Both the position numbers and the translations under genes were made by a program. A stretch of 64,000 nucleotides of DNA from an uncultured Bacteroidota bacterium (lineage in GTDB: Bacteria > Bacteroidota > Bacteroidia > B-17B0 > Aurantibacillaceae): contig CALMVZ010000004.1 in assembly GCA_937873155.1 (NCBI GenBank), positions 112,696-176,695 on the forward strand, given 5' to 3'. Of the stretch, positions 29,326 to 38,372 are shown in pieces. The stretch's first letter is position 1, and each line of letters begins with the position of its first letter. Under the pieces are notes generated by a model, which was not told the DNA's origin, did no database searches, and saw nothing but the letters and a program-made list of their open reading frames with translations.

Positions 29326-31314
29326 TTATTTAATATCCGCAAAACTACTAACTGCAATGATCTGGATCTTCCGTTCTCGCGCGGCATAAGGACTATACAC
29401 TGAATTCTTCACGTCCTTCACATCATCACTCACATTACTCTTCGGTAATTCACCGATCTCTACATCCGTCAGCAATAAATAATTCTTGGTAGAATCTTCC
29501 AGGTTCACATATTTTTTGAACATGCCATCTTTGTATTCCATAAAATAATTCCTCAAACTGCTGATGCGGCGTTTCGCTAAATTCACATTGTAATCTGTAC
29601 TTGCTAAAGGACTACAATAACCCTTCATTGTGATTTTTACTTTCTCGCCCCGCGCTAAAACGTCTTCCATCAAACGTGCAAATTTATCAAGATCATGCAT
29701 ACCGGCATCTACGCTGTCTTCAAAAAAATTGGTAAGCCTGTTTTCTGCAAGTGTCAGATCAGTGCTATCCAAACCTCCTGTGTATTCCTGGAAATATTTT
29801 GGTTTTAAAGCAATGTAATCTTCATAGGTTTTCTTGTAATTTTTGGTTGTGGTGATCGCCAAAGTTTTTTTATCAGGCTCGTCGTTATGGAAATATAAAG
29901 TCAATGGACAAAGAATTTTCAATTGATCCATGATCACTTTTACGGTATCTACTTTAATTGGCGGAGGAGGCGAATCCACTAACAAAGGTTCAATATCGAA
30001 ACGGTAAATGTCATTACAACAGCTTTGTTTTTCTTCGAAATAAGAACCAATTCTGTTTGAGGAAATATAAGCTTTGTTCTTTTTGGCATTCACGCTGTAA
30101 TAAATATCATTGTAGCTGCTGTTCACAGGATAACCCTCATTCACAGGTTCGGTAAACGCGCCATCTTTAAACTCACTTTTAAAAATATCGAAACCGCCCA
30201 TGCCTTTATGCCAGGTACTGCTGAAATGCAAAGTTTTATTTTCTTTTACATACCAGGGTGTAATCTCATCTTCAGCCGAGTTTATTTTTTTTCCTGCGTT
30301 TACGGGTGTGCTGAAATTAAGATCATTATCAAACGTACTGTACCAAATGTCGAAACCGCCTTCACCGCCTTTTCGGGTACTGCTGAAAAATAAAACATCT
30401 TTCCCGTTTAATTTACTGCAATTCGGTTGCGTGTTGTTCGATTGAAAAATATTTATAGGCGGAGGCAGCGGTTTTAAAACGGTCCATTTCCCATCTATAT
30501 ATTGAGAGAAATAGATCTGGCAGCTGTAATCAACAGTTGTTAGTGCATTGCAACGCGACACAAATATCTTTGTGAAATCCTCGTTGAAACTCGTATTAGC
30601 ATTATGGATATTACTTGCGTTAAATAAGCTATCCAGTGCTTTTGCTTTATCCCAGTGCTCATTTAGTTTTTTGGATGTATATAATTTATTGAACGTGATA
30701 TTATTTTTATCGCGTTTGCTGCTATTTGTATTGCGTAAAGATGAAAAGAAAAGGACAGTATCCATTTCGAACGCAGCATACTCACTCACACGGCTGTTCA
30801 CATTACTATCTAGGTGTTCGATCTTTACATTGAGCGGATTTGCCAATAGTATTAAAGACAGATCACAGGCTTCAGCTTCTCGGATTGCTTTTGTTGCCAG
30901 CTGTTGCTTGTATTTATCTTTGTTGGTCTTATTCTTCTTCGCATATTTTTCAAAATATTTTTTTGCATCCTTATATTTTCCCTGGCTTTTTAAAATGGTA
31001 CCCATCCATAGCGGGGTTTCCGGATACATTTTACCATTATCTTCTTTCATCACTTTATCATACCAGTGATAAGCGATCTCCAGATCATAATTCAAACGGG
31101 AAGCTTCCGCGTATTTATACATATAAATAAGCTGGGTAGAATCCAATAAGATCAATTGATTGAAATATTGTGCTGCCGAAAAATAATCTTTCTCACCGAA
31201 ACTGGAATTTCCTTTAGCGTAAAGATCTTTCTTGAACTTGCTTTGCGCCGAAACAAAAGTTGAGAGTGCAACCAGGAAACAAAATAGGAAATATGTAAGT
31301 TTTTTTTCTTTCAC
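29326..31314 (-). CDS. OmpA family protein with TPR and PD40 propeller (PorE-like)
   Basis: This 662-residue exported protein has a signal peptide (~1-23, ending VSAQ), TPR-like helices (~30-160), PD40 propeller repeats (for example VLFFSSTRKGGEGGFDIWYS and LHFSSTWHKGMGGFDIFKS) and a C-terminal OmpA-like peptidoglycan-binding domain (~520-660, KITMKGYCSPLASTDYNVNLAKRR as a landmark region). That domain order is the one found in PorE-type envelope proteins that accompany PorP/SprF-family proteins. It starts 3 bp after the PorP-like gene, so the two form an operon. Probable role: an outer-membrane-to-peptidoglycan anchor for type IX or surface machinery. The final tail ends SSFADIK. Confidence 0.88.
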   Translation of the reverse strand: MKEKKLTYFLFCFLVALSTFVSAQSKFKKDLYAKGNSSFGEKDYFSAAQYFNQLILLDSTQLIYMYKYAEASRLNYDLEIAYHWYDKVMKEDNGKMYPETPLWMGTILKSQGKYKDAKKYFEKYAKKNKTNKDKYKQQLATKAIREAEACDLSLILLANPLNVKIEHLDSNVNSRVSEYAAFEMDTVLFFSSLRNTNSSKRDKNNITFNKLYTSKKLNEHWDKAKALDSLFNASNIHNANTSFNEDFTKIFVSRCNALTTVDYSCQIYFSQYIDGKWTVLKPLPPPINIFQSNNTQPNCSKLNGKDVLFFSSTRKGGEGGFDIWYSTFDNDLNFSTPVNAGKKINSAEDEITPWYVKENKTLHFSSTWHKGMGGFDIFKSEFKDGAFTEPVNEGYPVNSSYNDIYYSVNAKKNKAYISSNRIGSYFEEKQSCCNDIYRFDIEPLLVDSPPPPIKVDTVKVIMDQLKILCPLTLYFHNDEPDKKTLAITTTKNYKKTYEDYIALKPKYFQEYTGGLDSTDLTLAENRLTNFFEDSVDAGMHDLDKFARLMEDVLARGEKVKITMKGYCSPLASTDYNVNLAKRRISSLRNYFMEYKDGMFKKYVNLEDSTKNYLLLTDVEIGELPKSNVSDDVKDVKNSVYSPYAARERKIQIIAVSSFADIK

Positions 31315-31317
31315 AAA

Positions 31318-32337
31318 TTACATGAATACCGGGCAAACACGTTTTTTAGCAATGAACGGACGGTAACGTTGTATAATATGCGTTACAAATATTTCGAATG
31401 CACCGCGGCGGTTAGTTGCAGCAATGAATTTACTGGTGTTCATATCATAACTCATGCCTGCTGTTGTAGTTTTATAAGTATAGCCTAACCGTGCAACAAC
31501 CGCATCGCGTGTTCTCCAATATACCCCTAAAGAAACCCCAGTGTTGTTTTCGGTATTCACCATGTATTTAATATTGGCACCGGGTATTATCTCATTGTAT
31601 TTTCCCTGGTTCGAATAAAGTACTTCACCCAGTAAAATAAATTTATTGTTATCAGTTACGGGTGTTTCAAAAGCGAGATAATTCCCAAGTTTTGAATCCA
31701 GTTTGCTAATAGTATTCGCCTGGTAAGTAATTGTAGGATTTGTAAGATGGTTAAATGAGAAGGCGTAGGTCAATCTTGTAAATTGAGAAAAGGAATATTG
31801 AAATCCGATCCCAATATTGAAATCCGTGAATCCCGATTTCTCACTTTTAAAATTTTCACCGGTGGGAGATCCGTTATTGTAGTTATACCCGTCGAATTGA
31901 TTATCAAAACTCATTCGGTTATAAGCGAACCGTGTGGTGCTGTATCCAGAATTGATACCGAAGCTTACTAATAAAGCGGAGTCTTTTTTTAGCTTGTGAA
32001 TATATGAACCGCTGAGGTAGATCTGGTTAGTTGTATAATATGCATCGCCCGCCTGGTCGTTATTAAATTGCAATCCTACACCAATACAATCTGATTTTAA
32101 TTGCTTTGGCCTGAAACGTGCATCAGCAGCAATACCAACGGTTTTATACGGAACAGGCACAGCCTGCCATTGGGTTCTGTAAATAGCATTGAAACGGTAA
32201 TCGCCATTGAACATACCCGTCAGAGCCGGATTTAAATTAAGATGCGAGCCGTTGTATTGCGAGAAGTGGATATCCTGTCCTTTTAAAACAGGAAAAGAAC
32301 ATACTAATAAAACTATTATAAAATAGCCGAACCTCAT
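31318..32337 (-). CDS. PorP/SprF family outer membrane protein
   Basis: This 339-residue protein has a signal peptide (~1-20, ending LKGQ) and opens with DIHFSQYNGSHLNLNPALTG, the N-terminal signature of PorP/SprF-family beta-barrels. The rest alternates in the way outer-membrane strands do. Family members serve in T9SS function (PorP) or in secretion of a particular adhesin (SprF). It is the first gene of a two-gene operon with the OmpA/PD40 protein. As the window holds a second PorP-like gene next to porU and gldJ, this copy is more likely the cargo-specific SprF type. That is inference. Confidence 0.88.
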   Translation of the reverse strand: MRFGYFIIVLLVCSFPVLKGQDIHFSQYNGSHLNLNPALTGMFNGDYRFNAIYRTQWQAVPVPYKTVGIAADARFRPKQLKSDCIGVGLQFNNDQAGDAYYTTNQIYLSGSYIHKLKKDSALLVSFGINSGYSTTRFAYNRMSFDNQFDGYNYNNGSPTGENFKSEKSGFTDFNIGIGFQYSFSQFTRLTYAFSFNHLTNPTITYQANTISKLDSKLGNYLAFETPVTDNNKFILLGEVLYSNQGKYNEIIPGANIKYMVNTENNTGVSLGVYWRTRDAVVARLGYTYKTTTAGMSYDMNTSKFIAATNRRGAFEIFVTHIIQRYRPFIAKKRVCPVFM

Positions 32338-32343
32338 CTAAAA

Positions 32344-32351
32344 CAAATATA
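32344..32351 (-). promoter_or_regulatory. -7 promoter element for the porP-like operon
   Basis: On the minus strand this reads TATATTTG, an exact TAnnTTTG, ending only 6 bp before the start codon. The mRNA would be nearly leaderless unless a downstream start codon or another promoter is used. Confidence 0.4.
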
Positions 32352-32438
32352 ATTAAATAGGGTGGTAAATAAAAATAAGGTCATTAAATTGTTAAAGTGT
32401 AAGTGGAAATTCAGGGCCGTTTATTAAGGGTAAATTGC

Positions 32439-32446
32439 TACATTTG
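32439..32446 (+). promoter_or_regulatory. -7 promoter element for the acyl-CoA dehydrogenase gene
   Basis: TACATTTG matches TAnnTTTG exactly and lies 16 bp before ATG 32463. Its place inside the longer frame supports the downstream start. Confidence 0.5.
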
Positions 32447-32462
32447 TCAAAATTTTAGAGCA

Positions 32463-33641
32463 ATGGCTACAGATAATTTTCAGGCACATGATTATTACTT
32501 AATGGATGAGTTATTATCCGATGAACATAAATTGATCCGCGAGACAGCCCGCGCATGGGTGAAAAAAGAGGTAACTCCGATAGTTGAAGAAGCCTGTCAA
32601 ACCACAAAATTCCCAAAACAATGGATAAAAGGTTTAGCTGAGATCGGCGCTTTTGGTCCTTATATTCCTGCTGAGTATGGCGGACCGGGTTTAGATCAGA
32701 TTTCTTATGGGTTGATCATGCAGGAATTAGAGCGTGGCGATAGTGGTTTGCGTTCAACTGCATCGGTACAAAGTTCGTTAGTGATGTTCCCTATTTATAC
32801 TTACGGAAGTGAGGAACAAAAGAAAAAGTATCTGCCAAAATTAGCTACAGGAGAATTAATGGGTTGTTTTGGTTTAACTGAACCGGACCATGGGAGTAAC
32901 CCTAGCGGAATGCTAACGAATATTAAAGATAAAGGCGATCATTATTTGTTGAATGGTGCAAAGATGTGGATCAGTAATTCACCTTTTGCTGATATCGCTG
33001 TTGTTTGGGCAAAAGATGAAGCAGGAGAGATCAGAGGTTTGATAGTTGAGCGTGGTATGAAAGGATTTACAACTCCTGAAACACATGGAAAATGGAGTTT
33101 ACGCGCGAGTGCTACCGGAGAATTAGTTTTTGATAACGTAAAAGTTCCAAAGGAAAATTTGTTCCCGAATATTAAAGGATTAAAAGGGCCATTGGGTTGT
33201 TTAAATAGCGCGCGCTATGGAATTGCATGGGGCGTTATTGGCGCAGCCATGGATTGTTACGACAGCGCTTTGCGTTACAGTAAAGAACGCATCCAGTTCG
33301 GAAAACCGATTGGGGCATTCCAGTTAACACAAAAAAAATTAGCTGAGATGATCACAGAGATCACAAAAGCACAAATGCTAACCTGGAGATTAGGTGTTTT
33401 AAAGAACGAACACCGAGCATCACCTGCACAAATATCAATGGCAAAGCGTAACAACGTTAATATGGCTTTGACGATAGCACGTGAAGCGCGCCAGATCCAC
33501 GGCGGCATGGGTATTACAGGTGAGTACCCTATCATGCGCCACATGATGAATTTAGAGAGTGTAATTACTTACGAAGGAACACATGATATCCATTTACTGA
33601 TAACCGGTATGGATGTAACAGGTTTTAATGCGTTTAGTTAA
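32463..33641 (+). CDS. gcdH: Acyl-CoA dehydrogenase, glutaryl-CoA dehydrogenase type
   Basis: This 392-residue FAD enzyme would oxidise and decarboxylate glutaryl-CoA to crotonyl-CoA in lysine/tryptophan breakdown. Signatures include GCFGLTEPDHGSNPSGM, WSLRASATGELVFDNV and the catalytic base Glu371 in TYEGTHDIH, the arrangement typical of glutaryl-CoA dehydrogenase rather than the straight-chain enzymes. A frame 20 residues longer exists from ATG 32403, but a TACATTTG promoter element lies within it and the family begins near the ATG chosen. No electron-transfer flavoprotein or other pathway genes are nearby. Substrate is assigned by motif, not tested. Confidence 0.9.
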   Translation: MATDNFQAHDYYLMDELLSDEHKLIRETARAWVKKEVTPIVEEACQTTKFPKQWIKGLAEIGAFGPYIPAEYGGPGLDQISYGLIMQELERGDSGLRSTASVQSSLVMFPIYTYGSEEQKKKYLPKLATGELMGCFGLTEPDHGSNPSGMLTNIKDKGDHYLLNGAKMWISNSPFADIAVVWAKDEAGEIRGLIVERGMKGFTTPETHGKWSLRASATGELVFDNVKVPKENLFPNIKGLKGPLGCLNSARYGIAWGVIGAAMDCYDSALRYSKERIQFGKPIGAFQLTQKKLAEMITEITKAQMLTWRLGVLKNEHRASPAQISMAKRNNVNMALTIAREARQIHGGMGITGEYPIMRHMMNLESVITYEGTHDIHLLITGMDVTGFNAFS

Positions 33642-33712
33642 TGATCCGAAACCAGTACCGTAAAAAAAGAATATTAGAACAATAGAATAACCAAGCAAAT
33701 TAAGAAATTAAC

Positions 33713-33753
33713 TAAACCCTAAACCCTAAACCCTAAACCCTAAACCCTAAACC
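33713..33753 (+). repeat. Telomere-like (TAAACCC)n tandem repeat upstream of rpe
   Basis: Five perfect TAAACCC units and a partial sixth (TAAACC) run from 33713 to 33753, ending 11 bp before the rpe start codon. The unit equals the plant-type telomere repeat (CCCTAAA). It occupies the rpe 5' untranslated or promoter region, where a change in unit number would shift promoter or ribosome-binding spacing. Confidence 0.95.
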
Positions 33754-33764
33754 AAGAAACCTCA

Positions 33765-34427
33765 ATGGCACACTTAGTAGCACCATCCATCCTGTCAGCA
33801 GATTTTGCGAACATTCAGCGTGATGTTGAAATGATAAACAACAGCAATGCCGATTGGTTCCATGTGGATATTATGGATGGCGTTTTTGTACCTAATATTT
33901 CTTTTGGTTTCCCGGTTGTGAAAGCTATCGCTAAACATGCTAAAAAACCTTTGGATGTACATTTAATGATCGTGAATCCTGATCAATACGTGCAAACATT
34001 TAAAGAGGCAGGTGCTGACGTATTAACCGTACATTACGAAGCCTGTACGCATTTACACAGGAGCATTCAGAATATTAAGAATACAGGGATGAAAGCAGGC
34101 GTTGCGATCAACCCTCATACACCAATTTCAGTTTTAGAAGATATCATTGCGGAAGTTGATCTTGTATGTATGATGAGTGTGAATCCGGGGTTCGGCGGAC
34201 AAAAATTCATTGAGAACACCTATCATAAGGTTGGTTTATTAAAAACCTTAATTAAAAATAAGAACTCAAAAGCATTGATCGAAATAGATGGAGGCGTTGA
34301 TCTGAACAACTACAAAAAATTATTGCAAAGCGGCGCTGATGTTCTGGTAGCGGGAAATACCGTATTCTCAAGCAGCGATCCTTCAAAAACAATAAGCGAA
34401 TTAAAAACGTTTGAATTTTCTTTGTAG
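33765..34427 (+). CDS. rpe: Ribulose-phosphate 3-epimerase
   Basis: This 220-residue TIM-barrel enzyme interconverts ribulose 5-phosphate and xylulose 5-phosphate in the pentose phosphate pathway. Landmarks are APSILSADF at 6-14, metal ligands His33 and Asp35 in FHVDIMDGVFVPN, HLMI with the next metal-binding His, MSVNPGFGGQKFI, and the second catalytic Asp in EIDGGV. Length is typical. It stands alone, between the TAAACCC repeat and a bidirectional terminator. Confidence 0.97.
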   Translation: MAHLVAPSILSADFANIQRDVEMINNSNADWFHVDIMDGVFVPNISFGFPVVKAIAKHAKKPLDVHLMIVNPDQYVQTFKEAGADVLTVHYEACTHLHRSIQNIKNTGMKAGVAINPHTPISVLEDIIAEVDLVCMMSVNPGFGGQKFIENTYHKVGLLKTLIKNKNSKALIEIDGGVDLNNYKKLLQSGADVLVAGNTVFSSSDPSKTISELKTFEFSL

Positions 34428-34436
34428 CAGGAAAAT

Positions 34437-34473
34437 AAAAAGCCCTGAAGCACGAAGACTTCAGGGCTTTTTA
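34437..34473. terminator. Bidirectional terminator between rpe and the convergent cargo gene
   Basis: AAAAAGCCCTGAAG pairs with CTTCAGGGCTTTTT around CACGAAGA, with A and T runs on both sides. Confidence 0.88.
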
Positions 34474-34489
34474 TATAATACAATTTCTA

Positions 34490-37108
34490 TTAATCTACCT
34501 TAAGTAATTTTTGTTGAGTTATAACCTGCATATCAGCAGATCTTATTTCCATCATATAAGATCCTGAAGGTAATTCAGGAACGCTGAAACGCATTTGCTG
34601 AACGCCGATTGCTGAGCTGCGTGTAAAAGATCTAACCAGTTTACCAACCACATCGTAGATCTTAACTTCTAATTCAGTATCCTTTCTTGAGTCAACACTC
34701 ATTACAAATTCATCATGAACCGGGTTAGGGAAAATACCTGAAACCATTACCTCATTCAGGTTTGAACCTAAAGGGATAACATTAGTGTGTTTAAATGAAC
34801 CGTTCTTTTCGAATGCGGTTACCCTGTAATAATACATAGCGCCCGGTTTCGTTTCCTGGTCGTTATAATTATACGTTGAAGGCTTATTATACGGAGTCAC
34901 TTTTGCGATCTCGGCAAAATGTTCTGCATCATCTGAGCGCTGCAGGCTAAAGTAAGATATACCATCTTCGAAAGCTGTTTCCCAGAACAATTTATTTACC
35001 TGATCAACGCGCTGTCCGTAGAAGCTCTTGTAATTAAGAGGTAATACAGAACAGGTAGCGCATGGTGCTGAAAATAAATAACCGGTATTGGTCAGGGTCC
35101 AGTTCGTAGGGAAGTTGTGTGCAGTTGCATTTACAGGCGGAACATAAACGGTACCATTGTAATTATGTAAACCCATTACGGCATCAGCACCGTTCCAGCC
35201 TGTACATAATTGTTTGCTGCGGTTGTGGATCTCAATATTTCCTGTAGCTTCATAAATCTTGATCTGACCTGAAAAATCTAAAGCTGAATTACTGTTACAC
35301 GAAATATCGAACATCGGCACATTATCATACGATACAACAAAACGGCGGTTCGGCGCTACTCCAAGCGTTGCATACTCGATAATCCCACCTACCGACGGAT
35401 CGATATCATGCCATGGGCCTAAAATAGCATTACGCGGAATGGATGTATTGCCAACCGGGGCAGCAGCTGAAATTACATAGCCTGTACCAACACCCGGTGC
35501 AGCATAAGTAGTTGTTTGAATATTTGGAACGCAAGGTACAGCATCGAAAACGATGGCACAGTTGGAAGCTATATAAGCAGTGTTATATTGATTCCCGCCG
35601 TAACAGAAATTGAAACCAAGATTTACGGTTGAGTTAAAAAGAACATCGTCTGTACTGGGCGCATTTGTGCCAACAAATGTTTCCCAGGTATAAGTTGTAC
35701 CGCTACCGCTATAACTGGAAAGTGCACAACTAGTGGTACCTGTCATAACTCCTGAGATGTTTATATTATATCCATTACAGGTTGGAGTTGGCCATGAATC
35801 GATAACTAAAAAATAAGGTTGGCCGGTAGTAACAGCAGAGCAAAATGTTTGATTACCTGATCCGCTCGAAGCACCGGTAATAAATCCTGAACAAGTTCCA
35901 CCAGAGTTCGGACAACCGGAATATAACATTGCACCGGCGAAACTTCCGCTGGTGGAGAATGTAACAGAAATAGAACCGGTAGCTGAAGGTGTAAATGTAT
36001 AGATCACATCTTCACCTCCCAAATAGTTTGTGCTTCCGCATGCATTTGTTACCATAGCTGCTGTAAGATCATTTCCTTGTCCGCAAGTTGTTTGTCCGCT
36101 TGCTATATAAGGTAAAGTAATCGGAGTAACACCACATATACCGCAGGCTGTAGCTGCATTAATTGTTGTTTGAGCAACAGAACTTGCAGCTGTCGCGGTT
36201 CCGCAGGTAGATAAAAGTCTGAACCATCTTGTACCGGTAACAGCAAAAGTACCGGTTGTACCTGCCGGTCCGAAATTAGTCCATGGTCCTGCAGCGGACG
36301 TACCTGAAGTTTGCCATTGGTAAACTACGCCGCAGGCGTTTGTAAGACCTGAGGCAGTTAATGTTGTTGTAAATGGTCCGCAAGCGTAACTTGGGGTTGC
36401 AACCGCGGTTCCGCCAAGAGGTGTACCACTACATAATTGCGGATCCCATTGGTAAATTTGACCTGTTGCAGGTTTAGTGCTTAAGTTAGTGGTTTCAGTT
36501 ACTTTTGATGCGGTAGGACCAGCACCTGTTCCATTCAATGAATAAAAATCTCCGCTGGTCTGACCTCCTAATCCTATTGATGCGCTTCCGGCATTTACAC
36601 CATTTGCATCCTGCCTGTAACAAAATTGTATCTGGTTAGTAGTTTCATAAAGTTTCGCCTGGAAAGTTATTACCGGTCCTGCAGCAAGCCAGTTCCATTC
36701 CATGTTCAACCACTCAACAGTTAATACACGATTGGGAGTTGCACCCGTAACTCTGTAGTTAACCTGCCCGCCTGTTCCTACTTGTAAGTCATCCCATAAA
36801 GGAGCTATGATCGGACGGTTAGTTCCTGTATTTAAGTTATTTGTAAGATTGGCGCCGGCTCCTGTTGTTCCGAGGAACATAACACCATTTGAACTAGCCT
36901 GGAAGTTTGTATAAGTTACCCCGCCGAAACAAAAACCAAAAGGAATATTTGTAACCGCCGAGATCCCTTCGTCAACACCGGCGGCATGTAATACAGTTAC
37001 CCCGGCATTTGCAGTGAAAGCGCCGGAAAAAGCAGAAAATGTATAAGTGATCTGAGATTTAGCAAATCCGCTGAGTAAGATCGAGAATATAAGTAGAGCT
37101 CTTTTCAT
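34490..37108 (-). CDS. Large T9SS cargo protein with jelly-roll (PPC-like) and Ig-like domains
   Basis: This 872-residue protein has a signal peptide (~1-18) and a N-terminal domain of the FGFCFGGVTYTNFQASSNGVMF type, which recurs later as FNFCYGGNQYNTAYIASNCAIVF. Between them are an Ig-like segment (YQWQTSGTSAAGPWTNFG) and a PPC-like beta domain (YLGGEDVIYTFTPSATGSISV ... YFLVIDSW). After an Fn3-like region (YFSLQRSDDAEHFAEIAKV) the protein ends in a T9SS sorting domain (GIFPNPVHDEFVM). The PPC and Ig segments are shared with the divergent gene at 38373-41225. The small exported protein at 37129-37536 lies upstream, 20 bp away. Surface adhesion is inferred. Confidence 0.88.
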   Translation of the reverse strand: MKRALLIFSILLSGFAKSQITYTFSAFSGAFTANAGVTVLHAAGVDEGISAVTNIPFGFCFGGVTYTNFQASSNGVMFLGTTGAGANLTNNLNTGTNRPIIAPLWDDLQVGTGGQVNYRVTGATPNRVLTVEWLNMEWNWLAAGPVITFQAKLYETTNQIQFCYRQDANGVNAGSASIGLGGQTSGDFYSLNGTGAGPTASKVTETTNLSTKPATGQIYQWDPQLCSGTPLGGTAVATPSYACGPFTTTLTASGLTNACGVVYQWQTSGTSAAGPWTNFGPAGTTGTFAVTGTRWFRLLSTCGTATAASSVAQTTINAATACGICGVTPITLPYIASGQTTCGQGNDLTAAMVTNACGSTNYLGGEDVIYTFTPSATGSISVTFSTSGSFAGAMLYSGCPNSGGTCSGFITGASSGSGNQTFCSAVTTGQPYFLVIDSWPTPTCNGYNINISGVMTGTTSCALSSYSGSGTTYTWETFVGTNAPSTDDVLFNSTVNLGFNFCYGGNQYNTAYIASNCAIVFDAVPCVPNIQTTTYAAPGVGTGYVISAAAPVGNTSIPRNAILGPWHDIDPSVGGIIEYATLGVAPNRRFVVSYDNVPMFDISCNSNSALDFSGQIKIYEATGNIEIHNRSKQLCTGWNGADAVMGLHNYNGTVYVPPVNATAHNFPTNWTLTNTGYLFSAPCATCSVLPLNYKSFYGQRVDQVNKLFWETAFEDGISYFSLQRSDDAEHFAEIAKVTPYNKPSTYNYNDQETKPGAMYYYRVTAFEKNGSFKHTNVIPLGSNLNEVMVSGIFPNPVHDEFVMSVDSRKDTELEVKIYDVVGKLVRSFTRSSAIGVQQMRFSVPELPSGSYMMEIRSADMQVITQQKLLKVD

Positions 37109-37128
37109 AAAATTTCTTTAAGAATAAA

Positions 37129-37536
37129 TTAATTTGTAAATGAAAGTTTTAAGCGTTTGGCATCTGCATCATCAGAAGGTTCACAGTATTTTTTAAAACT
37201 ATCGAAATCGCCTTCTTTTATAGTGAGCAATAATGCATACTGAGGCGCTTGCTTTTGAAGCTTAATTAAAAAATCATTCGCATCAGTGAAAAAATTATTG
37301 TCAATTGTAATCATGAACAGGGCATGGTTTCCGCAATACGAGAGAATTTTTGCGCCTTGCAAAGCATTGATAGCCGTTCTTAAATTACTGCTCGCGGCAT
37401 CATCATTATGTGTGATACCCAACAAGATCTTGGAAGTAATTCCGGATTCATCACCAGGTGATGACAATACAGGATTTGATTGCGAAAATGTATTGACCGA
37501 AACGATCAATAACGTTAGTAAGAGCCATTTTTTCAT
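37129..37536 (-). CDS. Small exported protein of unknown function, module partner 1
   Basis: This 135-residue protein has a signal peptide (~1-18, ending TFSQ). The mature part shows a predicted beta-alpha-beta-beta-alpha order (KILLGITHN, SNLRTAINAL, AKILSYCGNHALFMITID, ANDFLIKLQKQ), suggestive of a small ferredoxin-like fold. It is the first gene of a two-gene unit with the large cargo protein that starts 20 bp downstream. A similar-looking small protein occupies the same place before the divergent cargo gene. Not recognised; a chaperone-like or co-secreted partner is a guess. Confidence 0.75.
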   Translation of the reverse strand: MKKWLLLTLLIVSVNTFSQSNPVLSSPGDESGITSKILLGITHNDDAASSNLRTAINALQGAKILSYCGNHALFMITIDNNFFTDANDFLIKLQKQAPQYALLLTIKEGDFDSFKKYCEPSDDADAKRLKLSFTN

Positions 37537-37986
37537 AATGTAGGTAAAGTAGAATTATATAAAAATACAAAATTGACATTACATTATCAAATGAAAAACT
37601 CAACAGGATGAGAGTAATAGCCCGTATTTGCGGGACTCCTAAAATCTAAACTAAAAACTAAAATTTGCAGCAGGTTCATTTTGAGAAATCAGTTTATTTT
37701 TATCGATAAAAAATAGAGTTTCATCTAAGAAATTCTTGCATTGAATGTAACCTTCGATTTTAGAGCTTGCAATTTTCTTGAACTGTATCAGAACTGTAGG
37801 AAGGATATTTTAGTTAAAAAAATTTAATGGACCAGGCTTCCGGGTGATTTGGAACCCAATTTAATTTTGACTATCTTCAATACGCGAAATGATCGACATT
37901 CTCTTAACCTACGTTCGCAGTTATACAGGTTTTCTCGATCGCTAAGGATCTTTTTAAATAAGTTTTATTTAAATACAAGTACAGGA
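37537..37986. other. Divergent intergenic region between the two cargo modules
   Basis: This 450-bp region must hold both promoters. It contains a perfect 16-bp palindrome TTTTTATCGATAAAAA (37697-37712), a possible regulatory site. I see no small gene or RNA in it. Confidence 0.5.
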
Positions 37987-38355
37987 ATGAAAAAAATATT
38001 ATTTGTCTTATTTATTGTCTTGAATTGTAGCTTCCTGACCGGTCAGAATGCAAAGATTAAGCAACAGCAAAATTTTGTGATCGGACTTGCTAAAGTTTCA
38101 CCTATTCAATTGGAATTCGTGAAAGATAAGTTCGCGGGAGTTTCTTCTATTGTTACAGCTGAGTTCGTTTCATTAGATAATATCCTCCTGATCGAAACAG
38201 ATACCAGCGGCAATACACCCGTTCTGAGTTACGAGGAAGTAAAAAAAATATTACTGGATTATTTCAACCAAAACGATATTTACGAAAAGGATCATACATT
38301 ATTTGATCAAATGAAAGCTGAATACCAGAAACACGATAAGTTCATTTTAAAATAA
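37987..38355 (+). CDS. Small exported protein of unknown function, module partner 2
   Basis: This 122-residue protein starts at ATG 37987, after an AGGA-type site; the frame can be read 46 codons further upstream, but that stretch is not signal-peptide-like whereas MKKILFVLFIVLNCSFLTGQ is. The mature part again suggests beta-alpha-beta-beta-alpha (FVIGLAKV, PIQLEFVKDKF, TAEFVSLDNILLIETD, YEEVKKILLDYF). It lies 17 bp before the large cargo gene and mirrors the small gene at 37129-37536 across the divergent region. Similarity between the two is at the level of size, layout and predicted fold, not strong identity. Confidence 0.75.
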   Translation: MKKILFVLFIVLNCSFLTGQNAKIKQQQNFVIGLAKVSPIQLEFVKDKFAGVSSIVTAEFVSLDNILLIETDTSGNTPVLSYEEVKKILLDYFNQNDIYEKDHTLFDQMKAEYQKHDKFILK

Positions 38356-38372
38356 TTATAAAGTAAAAAAGG

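Noticed and set aside
30548..31069. 173-aa open frame on the plus strand
   Set aside because: It lies wholly antisense to the OmpA/PD40 gene, is Leu/Ser-rich without a recognisable domain, and is explained by the codon pattern of the opposite strand.
33713..33753. Eukaryotic telomere contamination or assembly join
   Set aside because: The repeat is short and lies between two intact bacterial genes in a normal intergenic gap, so a local bacterial repeat is more likely.
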